64,000 nt of DNA from Cherax quadricarinatus. Lineage: Eukaryota > Arthropoda > Malacostraca > Decapoda > Parastacidae. The notes beneath the pieces are model-generated. The model saw nothing but the letters and a program-made list of their open reading frames with translations, searched no databases and was not told the DNA's origin. The translations under genes and the position numbers were made by a program. This document shows, piece by piece, positions 1-10,486 of the stretch; position 1 is the first letter of the stretch; every line of letters begins with the position of its first letter. Where the stretch lies: NCBI RefSeq assembly GCF_038502225.1, contig NC_091357.1, positions 11,000,861-11,064,860 of the forward strand, written 5' to 3'.

Positions 1-282
1 AAATGTACACCTACCATTCGACTTACGACCTGCTCGACTTACGACCACTCGACTTACGACCGTGTTTTTTTTGCCAAATTTCTGGGAAATAAACAACTAT
101 TTGTGTTGTACACAGTGTTTATCCTAAACCTTACAGTATAAAATACAGTACTAACAGGATAAAAAGTAAAGTAAAACATGAAATACCAAAATAAAACAAT
201 AAAAATAGTCATTACAAAAATGTGATGTTGATATTCAGTAGTAAAGTTCGACTTGCGACCAGTTTCTCGGAACCGAACTCTA
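1..282 (-). repeat. Foldback MITE, truncated copy
   Basis: This is the reverse complement of the element at 3925-4237, with the same body. It starts with ACACCTACCATTCGACTTAC, the MITE terminus, and loses its other end beside the Tigger element at 285. No coding capacity is visible. Its relation to TcMar-type MITEs is inferred from the short TIRs only. Confidence 0.7.
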
Positions 283-554
283 TACAGTGGACCCCCGCAT
301 ACCGGACGCCTTGCATAACGGACAATCCGCATACCGGACGCTTTGATCGCTAAAATTTTGCCCCGCATACCGCCCAAAAACCCGCTCAGCGCCCTTCGTC
401 CGAGACGCGTCCAATGTGCGGCCTGAGCCAGCCTCATATGTTCCGCCGGTGGCATTGTTTACCAGCCAGCCTCCGCGGTAACATTCAAGCATACAATCGG
501 AATATTTCGTATTATTACAGTGTTTTCGGTGCTGTTTCTGGAAAATAAGTGACC

Positions 555-2392
555 ATGGGCCCCAAGAAAGCTTCTAGTTCCAACCCTACAGCAATAAGGG
601 TTAGAATTCCAATAGAAATGAAGAAAGAGATCATTGATAAGTATGAAAGTGGAGTGCGTATCACCGACCTGGTCAGGTTGTACAAGAAACCCAAATCAAC
701 GTGCGTATCACCGACCTGGTCAGGTTGTACAAGAAACCCAAATCAACCATCTCTACTATTGTGGGCAACAGAAAGGCAATCAAGGAAGCTGTTCTTGCCA
801 AAGGTTTAACTGTGTTTTCGAAACAAAGATCGCAAGTGATGGAAGATGTTGAGAGACTCTTATTGGTGTGGATAAATGAAAAACAGCTAGCAGGAGATAG
901 CGTCTCTCAAGCGATCATAAGCGAAAAGGCTAGGAAGTTGCATGAGGATTTAATTAAAAAAAGGCCTGCAACTAGTGATGATGTGAGTGAATTTAAGGCC
1001 AGCAAAGGTTGGTTTGAGAGATTTAAGAAGCGTAGTGGCATACATAGTGTGATACGGCATGGTGAGGCTGCCAGTTCGGACCACAAAGCGGCTGAAAAAT
1101 ATGTGCAGGAATTCAAGGAGTACATAGAAACTGAAGGACTGAAACCTGAACAAGTGTTTAATTGTGATGAAACAGGCCTGTTCTGGAAGAAAATGCCAAG
1201 CAGGACCTACATTACTCAGGAGGAAAAGGCACTCCCAGGACATAAGCCTATGAAAGACAGGCTTACTTTGTTGATGTGTGCCAATGCTAGTGGTGATTGC
1301 AAAGTTAAGCCTTTATTAGTGTATCACTCTGAAACTCCCAGAGCGTTCAGGCAAAAGAATGTCCTCAAGGATAATTTGTGTGTGCTGTGGAGATCAAACA
1401 GTAAGGCATGGGTCACTAGGGACTTTTTCTATAACTGGTTACACCATGCATTTGCCCCCAATGTCAAAGATTACCTAACTGAAAAGAAATTAGAACTTAA
1501 GTGCCTCCTGGTGTTAGACAATGCCCCTGGTCATCCTACAGACGTGGCAGAGCGACTTTATGGGGACATGAGCTTCATTAAGGTGAAGTTTTTGCCTCCT
1601 AATACCACTCCTCTCCTGCAGCCCATGGACCAGCAGGTTATTGCAAACTTCAAAAAACTGTACACAAAAGCTCTGTTTGAAAGGTGCTTTGTAGTGACCT
1701 CAGAAACTCAACTGACTCTAAGAGAGTTTTGGAGAGATCACTTTAATATCCTCAATTGTATAAACCTTATAGGTAAGGCTTGGGAGGGAGTGACTAAGAA
1801 GACCTTGAACTCTGCTTGGAAGAAACTGTGGCCAGAATGTGTAGACAAAAGGGATTTTGAAGGGTTTGAGGCTAACCCTGAGAGGAGTATACCAATTGAG
1901 GAATCAATTGTGGCATTGGGGAAGTCCTTGGGGTTGGAGGTTAGTGGGGAGGATGTGGAAGAGTTGGTGGAGGAGGACAATGAAGAACTAACCACTGATG
2001 AGCTGATAGATCAACTTCAAGAGCAAGAGGCCAGACCTGGGGAAACTGGTTCAAAGGAGGGGAGAGAGAAATTGAAGGAATTGCCTACTTCAAAGATTAA
2101 GGAAATGTGTGCAAAATGGCTTGAAGTGCAAACCTTTTTTGATGAAAATCACCCTCACACAGCTATTGCAAGCCGTGCTGGTGACTGTTACAATGACAAT
2201 GTTGTGAACCACTTTAGACAAATCATAAAGGAACGAGAGGTACAGGCCACTATGGACAGATATGTTGTGCGAAAGAAGTCCAGTGACTCTGAAGCTGGTC
2301 CTAGTGGCATTAAAAGAAGAAGGGAAGTAACCCCAGAAAAGGACTCGACACCTCAAGTCTTAATGGAAGGGGATTCCCCTTCTAAACACTAA
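555..2392 (+). pseudogene. Tigger transposase, frameshifted by an internal duplication
   Basis: The ATG at 555 is in a good Kozak context (ACCATGG) and is shared by the other two copies; the upstream GTG at 549 is not needed. The N-terminus has the basic pogo/CENP-B-like helix-turn-helix region. After the break the frame continues as a 563-residue reading from 701. Catalytic aspartates are visible in CDETGLFW (codon at 1166), LDNAPGH (1517) and PMDQQ (1628), a DDxD arrangement typical of Tigger/TIGD proteins. The C-terminal tail is acidic, then basic (GIKRRREV). A 47-bp tandem duplication at 654-747 is not a multiple of three, so the N-terminal domain is out of frame with the catalytic part. 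The rest is open, which suggests a recent break. Confidence 0.9.
654..747 (+). repeat. 47-bp perfect tandem duplication inside the transposase gene
   Basis: Bases 654-700 are repeated exactly as 701-747, beginning GTGCGTATCACCGACCTGGT. The copies are identical, so the event is recent. Its length shifts the reading frame of the transposase. Confidence 0.97.
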
Positions 2393-2802
2393 CACTCTCT
2401 CTCCCCTCCTCCCATCCCATCAATCATCACCAGATCTTCAATAAAAGTAAGTGTCATGTAATTGTGCATGCCTTTTTCAGTTTGTGTGTACTAAAATTAA
2501 CATTTCATGTGGTAAAAAAATTTTTTTTTCATACTTTTGGGTGTCTTGCACGGATTAATTTTATTTCCATTATTTCTTATGGGGAAAATTCATTCACATA
2601 CCGAACATTTCGCATAACAGCCAGCCCTCTTGCACGGATTAAGGTCGCTATGCGGGGGTCCACTGTATTATTATCATCATCATCATTACTAGTATGGTGT
2701 CTTGAGACATAAGACACTTACTGATTTTAATATGTACCTGCATGCCAGCACAGTGTGTAAGTTTATTTAGGTACAGGTATACATAAGTATAATTATCAGA
2801 GT

Positions 2803-3510
2803 GAACATCAAAATGGTATACAATACTGACAGGTTGGTAGGCAAGACACATAGGCAACAGTTAGGCAACTTTATTCCGAAACGTTTCGCCTACACGGTAG
2901 GCTTCTTCAGTCGAATACAGAAAGTAGGCAGGAACAGTAGAGATGTGAAGACGATGTAATCAGTCCATCACCCTTTAAGTCGTAGAATTTGAGGTTGTCA
3001 GTCCCTCAGCCTGGAGAAGTTCAGTTCCATAGTTAGGAACTATCTGAAGATCAAGCGACAGTGCAGAGACTTAAATACTGTCGGAAGGAGAGGTGCAGAG
3101 GAGTAGTAGTAGTGAGAATGTAGCCACTGAGAGGTCAGGTCCCTCTCAGATCCAACAGTTCTCACTTGAAAGGGTTGTCCAAGGTGTTTTCTGTACCAAG
3201 AGGCCATGTATTTAAGTCTCTGCACTGTATTTAAGTATTTAAGTCTCTGCACTGTCGCTTGATCTTCAGATAGTTCCTAACTATGGAACTGAACTTCTCC
3301 AGGCTGAGGGACTGACAACCTCAAATTCTACGACTTCAAGGGTGATGGACTGATTACATCGTCTTCACATCTCTACTGTTCCTGCCTACTTTCTGTATTC
3401 GACAGAAGAAGCCTACTGTGTAGGCGAAACGTTTCGGAATAAAGTTGCCTAACTGTTGCCTATGTGTCTTACCTACCAACCTGTCGGTATTGTATACCAT
3501 TTTGATGTTC
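2803..3510. repeat. Large imperfect palindrome of a ~400-bp repeat
   Basis: The left arm (about 2803-3077) is the reverse complement of the right arm (about 3230-3510), with a spacer of about 150 bp. Each arm contains the motif GGCGAAACGTTTCGG next to a short stem-loop, and ends near GGTATACAATACTGACAGG. A third, direct copy follows at 3520-3920. No open frame is supported. The family is unknown to me. Confidence 0.8.
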
Positions 3511-3519
3511 ATCTTGTCA

Positions 3520-3920
3520 GACACTGCAACACATGGCCTCTTGGTACAGAAAACGCCTTAGACAACCCTTCCAAGTGAGAACTGTTGGATCTGAGAGGGA
3601 CCTGACCTCTCAGTGGCTACATTCTCACTACTACTACTACTACTACTACTCTGCACCTCTCCTTCCGACAGTATTTAAGTCTCCGCACTGTCGCTTGATC
3701 TTCAGATAGTTCCTGACTATGGAACTGAACTTCTCCAGGCCGAGGGACTGACAACCTCAAATTCTACGACTTCAAGGGTGATGGACTGATTACATCGTCT
3801 TCACATCTCTACTGTTCCTGCCTACTTTCTGTATTCGACTGAAGAAGCCTACTGTGTAGGCGAAACGTTTCGGAATAAAGTTGCCTAACTGTTGCCTATG
3901 TGTCTTACCTACCAATTATC
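3520..3920 (+). repeat. Third copy of the GAAACGTTTCGG repeat
   Basis: It is in direct orientation relative to the right arm of the preceding palindrome and includes the spacer sequence seen there in reverse. It carries an internal (CTA)n tract at about 3630-3650 that is shorter in the inverted copy. The motif CTGAAGAAGCC, a hairpin and GGCGAAACG lie at 3838-3866. Confidence 0.75.
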
Positions 3921-3924
3921 AAAG

Positions 3925-4237
3925 TACCTACCATCCGACTTATGACCGAGTACGGTTCCGAGAAACCAGTCGTAAGTCAAAATGGACGCAAGTCGAACTT
4001 TACTACTGAATATCAACATAACGTTTTTGTAATGACTATTTTATTGTTTTATTTTGGTATTTCATGTTTTACTTTACTTTTTATGCTGTTAGTACTGTAT
4101 TTTATACTGTAAGGTTCAGGATAAACACTGTGTACAACACAAACAGTTGTTTATTTCCCAGAAATTTGGCATAAAAAACACGGTCGTAAGTCGAGTCGTC
4201 GTATGTCGAGCAGGTCGTAAGTCGGATGGTAGGTGTA
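3925..4237 (+). mobile_element. Foldback MITE, complete copy
   Basis: The ends are inverted repeats (CCTACCATCCGACTTATGAC at the left, GTCGTAAGTCGGATGGTAGG at the right), with further subterminal inverted copies of GACTTAYGACC. Length is about 313 bp and there is no coding capacity. An inverted copy starts the window at 1-282. The short TIRs suggest a nonautonomous DNA transposon; the driving superfamily is not determined. Confidence 0.75.
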
Positions 4238-4423
4238 TATAAAATAACTTTTAAAAACACTTGAAATTTTGGGAGTTTCCAGACATAATGGAGAGTGCGC
4301 TTACCGATCTCACAGAGAATGTAAACAAACCGGGTGGGGCATGGTGACCACATTAAAAAAGTCAGGTGGGGGGAGCCGTATAGAGAGTTTTGGTCATAAT
4401 TTGAAATGACCGTATTAGCGGAA

Positions 4424-4462
4424 CACCGTAAAGCGAAATGCCATAAAGCGGGCCCTACTGTA
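4424..4462 (-). repeat. Terminal fragment of a Tigger-type MITE
   Basis: The sequence AAAGCGGGCCCTACTGTA resembles a terminal repeat of the CAGTAGGGCCCGCTTTA type found in Tigger-related MITEs. No opposite end was found nearby, so it is scored as a fragment. 4238-4423 shows nothing else recognisable. Confidence 0.35.
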
Positions 4463-4705
4463 CTACTTTTCTCTTTCTGTAGCTTGTTTCTTATTACTCT
4501 AACTTTCCATGTGTCCTCCTATTCCTCACTCATCTGGGATTAAAAAAAAAAAAATATCAGAACAAGGAATCGAGTAGAAGACAGCAAAACTTTCATAAAT
4601 TTGTCGAATACTGGCTGGCAAAACATTTACAAAAAAGATTTTCTCAAGTTCATGAACATTTTTCCTAACCTAGGAGATACAGGTTTCTTTTCTCCAACAT
4701 GTATA

Positions 4706-5935
4706 GGGGTAACTTGTAGCTCAGTGGCGTAGGTAAGTCGCTCAACCAAAAACATCTGGTTTTAATTAACCCTTTGAGGGTTTTCGTCGTACTAGTACGT
4801 CTTACGCGTAGGGGTTTTTGACGTACTAGTACTCATAAATTCTAGCGGCCTCAAATCTAGTGGGAGAAAGCTGGTAGGCCTTCATATGAAAGAATGGGTC
4901 TATGTGGTCAGTGTGCACAGTCTAAAAAAAATCCTGCAGCACACAGTGCATAATGAGAAAAAAAAAACTTTGACCATTTTTTTTTAATAAATCAGCGACT
5001 TTGCAGTGTATTTTCGTATGGTATTTATTGTTGTATTCTAGTTTTCTTGGTCTCATTTTATAGAATGGAAGACATATTACAGAAATTGAGATGATTTTGA
5101 CTGGTTTTACAAAGAAAGGTGCCTTGAAATTGAGCTCAAAGTAGCAGAAATGTTCGATTTTTACCAAACTTCAAAAGTAAACAAATCGTGCCAAGTGTGC
5201 AATACACGTCAACTGGTGAGTTTAATATTCTTTCACAAGTGCACCAATAATATTTATACCATTTTTTACACTAATGCAGTAGTCTGCATAACAGTAAATC
5301 TTATATTTTTAGTGAAAATAAAAATTCAAAGTGGAAAGCAAAAGAATATAAGAGGGGCCTTGAGACATGACTAATGACTAGAGGAAATGTCATTTTAGTG
5401 CCAGGAATGTCTTTCTTGTTTATTCTGGACCCTATTCGGAAATTGGCATCTTTTGAAATTTGTGTGAAATTGGCAAAATTGCTAAATTCTGACCACTGTA
5501 CTGGATAGTTGAATTTCATAAATGAGTGGTTTCTTGCACCCATTCGATAGAAAAAATGGAGTTCTAGCGAAATATTCATGTTTTTTGTCGACTAGTACAG
5601 TGAAATTGGCCGAAAATGGGGCTCAAAGTGGGCAAAATCGCCGATGCGTAAACATCGCCGAGACCGCTAACTTTGCGAGAGCATAATTCCGTAAGTTTTC
5701 TATCAAATTTCAAACTTTTGGTGTCTTTATGATCGGGAAAAGATTCTCTATCTTTTCATAAGAGAAAATAATTTTTTTTTTTTTTTAAATTTGGCCGACC
5801 CTGAGAACGAGTTTCGGAGAGGGCCTGTCGACCCTCAAAGGGTTAAGTCTCCATACACCTGTTGCTGTTTATTTAGCGGTAAATAGGTACTCCTGAGTTT
5901 CATAGCTGTTGAGAGTTACATCCTGTTAGGTAAAA
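4706..5935 (+). mobile_element. tRNA-derived SINE split by a MITE
   Basis: The left part (4706-4769) has an A-box-like TAGCTCAGTGG and a decayed B-box (GGTTTTAATT). The right part (5847-5935) continues with the SINE body (CACCTGTTGCTG, then a relative of CAGCAAATAGGTACCTGGGT). The two halves are separated exactly by the TTAA-flanked MITE at 4770-5842. Confidence 0.65.
4770..5842. mobile_element. Nonautonomous piggyBac-like MITE (TTAA target)
   Basis: The ends are CCCTTTGAGGGT and its complement ACCCTCAAAGGG. Both ends abut TTAA (4766-4769 and 5843-5846), the hallmark target duplication of piggyBac elements. The left subterminal region repeats TACTAGTACG motifs and the right has GACTAGTAC. 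No transposase frame exists in the 1,073 bp. The piggyBac assignment rests on the TTAA and terminal structure only. Confidence 0.75.
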
Positions 5936-6374
5936 GGACATGTGAAACTAATTTGACATTTTATTGTGGCTAGCATTTTACCTAACATACTGTGAGTAAT
6001 TCTATCCGAGTTACAATCTAGGGAATGACCCCCACAGAAATAAGCCTCACTACCATAAGAATGTCTTTTCTTCTACCAAATCCATGTTTATCTAAATGCT
6101 TCTATAAGAGCAACCTAGAAGTATATGGGTTACAAAGTAATTTTTTTTTAGTGGTGCCAAATACACAAGAAAAAAATGGCAGTCCCATACATTAATACAT
6201 CTTAATGGAAGTGTACCTCTTTACTACAGTTTTGATGGTGTTACAGGCACCTTTATTGGTAACATGATAGCTGTTAGTACTCCAAGGACTAACACTGATG
6301 TCAAAATGATTCTGGGACTACACATTCAATGTTCAATCTGCTCAAGTTTATTACTACTGTATACATAGTATAAT

Positions 6375-6539
6375 CCCCCCCCCTCAAGGGAGGTTCCTTG
6401 ATGCTGGTGAGGGGCTCTTGATCTAGGGAATTGGATCTGTGCTCCAGTTCCCTGAATTGAGCCTGAATACCTTCCATCCCCCCACATGTGCTGTATGACC
6501 CTACGGATTTAGCGCTTCCCTGTGATTATAATAATAATG
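6375..6539 (+). repeat. 'T-repeat' retroposon with (TAA)n tail, copy 1
   Basis: A ~165-bp family that starts at CCCCTCAAGGGAGGTTCCTTG, contains GAGGGGCTCTTGATC and GGGTTTAGCGCTTCCC-like motifs, and ends in ATTATAATAATAAT. It has no TIRs. The fixed 3' tail indicates retroposition. Other copies are at about 20000, 21521, 27141, 27437, 61091 and 61424. Confidence 0.7.
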
Positions 6540-6552
6540 TATACATAGTATC

Positions 6553-6712
6553 CTTCTCCATGGAAAAGAAGTCTACCTCCATAAACCATGCATGCCATAA
6601 GAGGCAGCTAAAATGCCAGGAGCAAGCGGCTAGTAACCCCTCCTGTATAAATTGCTAAATGTAAAAAAAAACTTTAGGTCACCCTTAATAGGTGGGATAA
6701 AAAAAAAAACCT
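6553..6712 (+). repeat. Fragment of the RTE-tailed SINE-like family
   Basis: It shares the segment CCATGCATGCCATAAGAGGC, GGAGCAAGCGGCTAGTAACC and a 3' region with TAGGTGGGATAAAAAA with the inverted element at 48319-48784. The 3' end resembles the tail of the RTE LINE at 51750-51797, suggesting RTE-driven mobilisation. Confidence 0.55.
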
Positions 6713-7028
6713 GCATCCTCACTGAATAATTTTTTAACTAGGTAATTATCATCACATTAGACAAACATTAAGAGTTAAGAAGTAAAAGAATGTGTGAGTA
6801 AAATGGTTATAGAGCCATGTGACAGTAGATCAGTAGGCATTTCTGTAAAGATAAAAGGCACTTAAGAAATCTGATAAAAGCACCCTAATCACTGGTCTTC
6901 TTATAAAATATGTAAACATTGCAAGAATAGAATTAGAAGGGAACAAAATAGGATGATGGGGAATAGTAGCAGGTGTAAGGGAAATAAACAAGGGGATAAG
7001 GAATAGAATATACTGTGGGTAAGGGGAA

Positions 7029-8870
7029 TAGAATTGGGGGTAAGGGAAACATAATAGAATTGAGGGTAAGGGAAACCAATAGAATTGAGGGTAAGGGAAA
7101 CCAATAGAATTGAGGGTAAGGGAAACCAATAGAATTGAGGGTAAGGGAAACCAATAGAATTGAGGGTAAGGGAAACCAATAGAATTGAGGGTAAGGGAAA
7201 CCAATAGAATTGAGGGTAAGGGAAACCAATAGAATTGAGGGTAAGGGAAACCAATAGAATTGAGGGTAAGGGAAACGAATAGAATTGAGGGTAAGGGAAA
7301 CGAATAGAATTGAGGGTAAGGGAAACCAATAGAACTGAGGGTAAGGGAAACCAATAGAATTGAGGGTAAGGGAAACCAATAGAATTGAGGGTAAGGGAAA
7401 CCAATATAATTGAGGGTAAGGGAAACCAACAGAATTGAGGGTAAGGGAAACCATTAGAATTGAGGGTAAGGGAAACCAAAAGAATTGAGGGTAAGGGAAA
7501 CCAAAAGAATTGAGGGTAAGGGAAACCAACAGAATTGAGGGTAAGGGAAACCAACAGAATTGAGGGTAAGGGAAACCAATAGAATTGAGGGTAAGGGAAA
7601 CCAATAGAATTGAGGGTAAGGGAAACCAATAGAATTGAGGGTAAGGGAAACCAATTGAATTGAGGGTAAGGGAAACCAATTGAATTGAGGGTAAGGGAAA
7701 CCAATTGAACTGAGGGTAAGGGAAACCAATTGAACTGAGGGTAAGGGAAACCAATAGAATTGAGGGTAAGGGAAACCAATAGAATTGAGGGTAAGGGAAA
7801 CCAAAAGAATTGAGGGTAAGGGAAACCAATAGAATTGAGGGTAAGGGAAACCAAAAGAATTGAGGGTAAGGGAAACCAATAGAACTGAGGGTAAGGGAAA
7901 CCAATAGAATTGAGGGTAAGGGAAACCAATAGAATTGAGGGTAAGGGAAACCAATAGAATTGAGGGTAAGGGAAACCAATAGAATTGAGGGTAAGGGAAA
8001 CCAATAGAATTGAGGGTAAGGGAAACCAATAGAATTGAGGGTAAGGGAAACCAATAGAATTGAGGGTAAGGGAAACCAATAGAATTGAGGGTAAGGGAAA
8101 CCAATAGAATTGAGGGTAAGGGAAACCAATAGAATTGAGGGTAAGGGAAACCAATAGAAATGAGGGTAAGGGAAACCAATAGAAATGAGGGTAAGGGAAA
8201 CCAATAGAAATGAGGGTAAGGGAAACCAATAGAAATGAGGGTAAGGGAAACCAATAGAAATGAGGGTAAGGGAAACCAATAGAATTGAGGGTAAGGGAAA
8301 CCAATAGAATTGAGGGTAAGGGAAACCAATAGAAATGAGGGTAAGGGAAACCAATAGAAATGAGGGTAAGGGAAACCAATAGAATTGAGGGTAAGGGAAA
8401 CCAATAGAATTGAGGGTAAGGGAAACCAATAGAATTGAGGGTAAGGGAAACCAATAGAATTGAGGGTAAGGGAAACCAATAGAATTGAGGGTAAGGGAAA
8501 CCAATAGAATTGAGGGTAAGGGAAACAATAGAATTGAGGGTAAGGGAAACCAATAGAATTGAGGGTAAGGGAAACCAATAGAATTGAGGGTAAGGAAAAC
8601 AATAGAATTGAGGCTAAGGGAAACAATAGAACTGAGGGTAAGGGAAACAATAGAATTGAGGCTAAGGGAAACAATAGAACTGAGGGTAAGGGAAACAATA
8701 GAATTGAGGCTAAGGGAAACAATAGAACTGAGGGTAAGGGAAACAATAGAACTGAGGGTAAGGGAAACAATAGAACTGAGGGTAAGGGAAACAATAGAAT
8801 TGAGGGTAAGGGAAACAATAGAATTGAGGGTACGTGGAATAGAATAGAAATGGGGTAAGAGGAAGATTAG
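7029..8870 (+). repeat. 25-bp minisatellite, about 73 copies
   Basis: The unit is AGAATTGAGG-GTAAGGGAAA-CCAAT (25 bp), giving nearly 1.85 kb. Past about 8520 the unit drops to 24 bp (loss of one C). Variants occur in local blocks: CGAAT near 7280, CAATTGAA at 7650-7730, GAAATGAGG at 8158-8345, and alternating GGCTAAGG/GGGTAAGG units at 8605-8720. Because 25 mod 3 is 1 and the unit lacks stops on the minus strand, all three minus frames stay open; these frames of up to 861 codons are artefacts. Confidence 0.97.
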
Positions 8871-8984
8871 AAGTAGGTTAAGAACAGAATTAGGGAAAAG
8901 AAAAGAATAAAATTGGAGGAATGGAAAGACGAATTTGGAGAAGGGAAAAAATAGAATTGGGAAAGAGAAAAGATAATTTTTTTT

Positions 8985-9290
8985 TAAGGAGGAAGAGCAG
9001 AAATGGGGTAAGGGGAAGAATAGAAATGGGGGGTATGGGAAAGAATAGAAATGGGGGGTATGAGGAAGAACAGAAATGGGGGCTATGGGGAAGAATGGAA
9101 ATGGGGGGTATGAGGAAGAATGGAAATGGGGGGGGGGGGGGGGGGTATGAGGAAGAACAGAAATGGGGGGTATGGGGAAGAACAGAAATGGGGGGTATGG
9201 GGAAGAACAGAAATGGGGGGTATGGGGAAGAACAGAAATGAGAGGTATGGAGAAGAACAGAAATGGGGGTAAGGGGAAGAATATAATAGA
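8985..9290 (+). repeat. Degenerate purine-rich extension with a G18 run
   Basis: Irregular ~24-30 bp units of the type GAAGAACAGAAATGGGGGGTATGGG follow the minisatellite and look like its diverged edge. An uninterrupted run of 18 G occupies 9128-9145. The strand is almost free of pyrimidines. Confidence 0.8.
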
Positions 9291-9659
9291 GGGAAGAACA
9301 AGTGGGAGAAAGGAGAAAAAAAATAGTATGGGAAAAAGTAGAAAAGGGGGCAAGAATGGAAGTACGTAGAGGAAAAGGGAATAGGAGAAAAGAACGCATA
9401 GTAGAAAGAATTTAAAAAAAAAAAAAAAAAAAAGCAGCAGGGACAAGAGAACAGTCACTGAACTTTTGAGATACTGAACAAACTGGTCAATAAAATTAGG
9501 AATTACACGCAAAAACATGCAAATTTTATTTCAACACAATAACCCCATACAGGAGAAAGCTCTAAAAGTTTGAATAGCAAAACAAAAAACAGCAGAAGCT
9601 ATTTCTAAAAGTCCACCAAGACATTCAACTATGAAATTGTTTTAATGACAGGCAAGCAT

Positions 9660-9910
9660 CCAATGAAGAGTTCAAATTTCCCATGTTAAGTATGAGCTAA
9701 GTTTGCATGGGGCCCTACAAGTTATCCAACATTTAGGAAGGGATCTGGGAAAACAGGCTAGAGCCAGACTCGAGTACTGGAGGTGGGACATATAGTGCCT
9801 GCACTCTGAAGGAGGGGTTGTAGTAGTTTGGAGGGTCATGTGAACTGTGATGTCAGTGTCCTTCTGGCAAGACAGTGATTGAATGTGTGACACTGATTGT
9901 TTTCTTTTCT
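9660..9910 (+). repeat. RTE LINE 3'-end fragment
   Basis: It contains GTGCCTGCACTCTGAAGGAG and GGCAAGACAGTGATTGAATG, matching the 3' region of the RTE element at 51600-51730. It is truncated and diverged and has no frame. 9911-10380 has no recognisable feature. Confidence 0.65.
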
Positions 9911-10388
9911 TGGGAGATGCCCGGAGTGTTCAAAAAATGTCTAAGATGTGTTACAAAATGGTTCCTGAAGTTAAAAAATACAAAACTATCACAGAATGCC
10001 ATACCTGGGTGAGAAGAAAAAGATAACACAACCATATGTAAGCTCATAAAAGAATGAAAAGGTCATCAAAGAGTGAAAAGCAGATAATGAAAATTTAACA
10101 TCAATAGGGAAAAAAGAAATCCTTTGAAAAACAATCTGGCACCCAAAGCATATTAGGAAATATACCTTCACATCATCCTGGGATGAGACCCCAGGATGAT
10201 GATTTGAACCACAATTACTGTAAAGTAAAAATTACACAGAATTAAACATGGAAAACTGGATACCACAAGGAAAGCATAACCCTGCACTTGCAACTAGTAT
10301 AAAGAATCATTGTATATGACAGCATATATTGAAGGGATGGGGTGCAAAAATTCCCATAAACAGAAGTATATATATTAATTCAACTGAC

Positions 10389-10486
10389 CTGTTAGGGACC
10401 AATGTTCCATATTTAGGGGCGTTGTTACCAATGCTACTGGGAGCTGGGGATGGGGAACCTGATACTTCCGCACTATTGGGACTCGA
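10389..10486 (-). CDS. boule: Boule/DAZ-family RNA-binding protein, N-terminal exon
   Basis: On the minus strand a pyrimidine-rich tract ending TTTTCAG precedes base 10486 and the donor AG|GTCAGT follows base 10389. The 98-nt exon reads from TCG as a 32-residue Ser/Pro-rich leader ending APKYGTLVPN, with the split codon AG left for Arg. Boule and BOLL proteins carry exactly this layout: a short Ser/Pro/Asn leader, then (A)P(K/R)YGT(L/V)(I/V)PNR directly before the RRM motif IFVGGI. The family regulates translation of germline mRNAs in the cytoplasm. The exon ends in phase 2, where the RRM should begin. No RRM exon was found at lower coordinates, so it probably lies beyond base 1. Recognition is from family knowledge, not a search. 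Confidence 0.72.

Larger units (their letters stand above)
285..2665 (+). mobile_element. Tigger-like (pogo/TcMar) DNA transposon, near full length
   Basis: Terminal inverted repeats are CAGTGGACCCCCGCAT at 285-300 and its complement at 2650-2665. The element is flanked by the TA dinucleotide (283-284 and 2666-2667), the target duplication expected for Tc1/mariner elements. It carries one transposase gene with a long 5' leader and a short 3' region containing AATAAA. Two related deleted copies lie at 10690-12551 and 58452-59438. This is the only one of the three with a recognisable catalytic core. It sits at the broken edge of a foldback MITE. Confidence 0.93.

Noticed and set aside
6933..9518. 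Minus-strand frames of 454-861 codons with SLTLNSIGFPYPQF-type repeats
   Set aside because: They are produced by the 25-bp minisatellite, whose unit has no stop codon in any minus frame; all three frames are open with the same words, so this is not coding selection.
10189..10240. A 52-nt minus-strand exon downstream of the boule exon (acceptor TTTACAG, donor AAG|GTATAT)
   Set aside because: Splice signals are fair and the phase fits, but the peptide is not RRM-like and the segment is a local palindrome (CATCCTGGG/CCCAGGATG). Probably chance.
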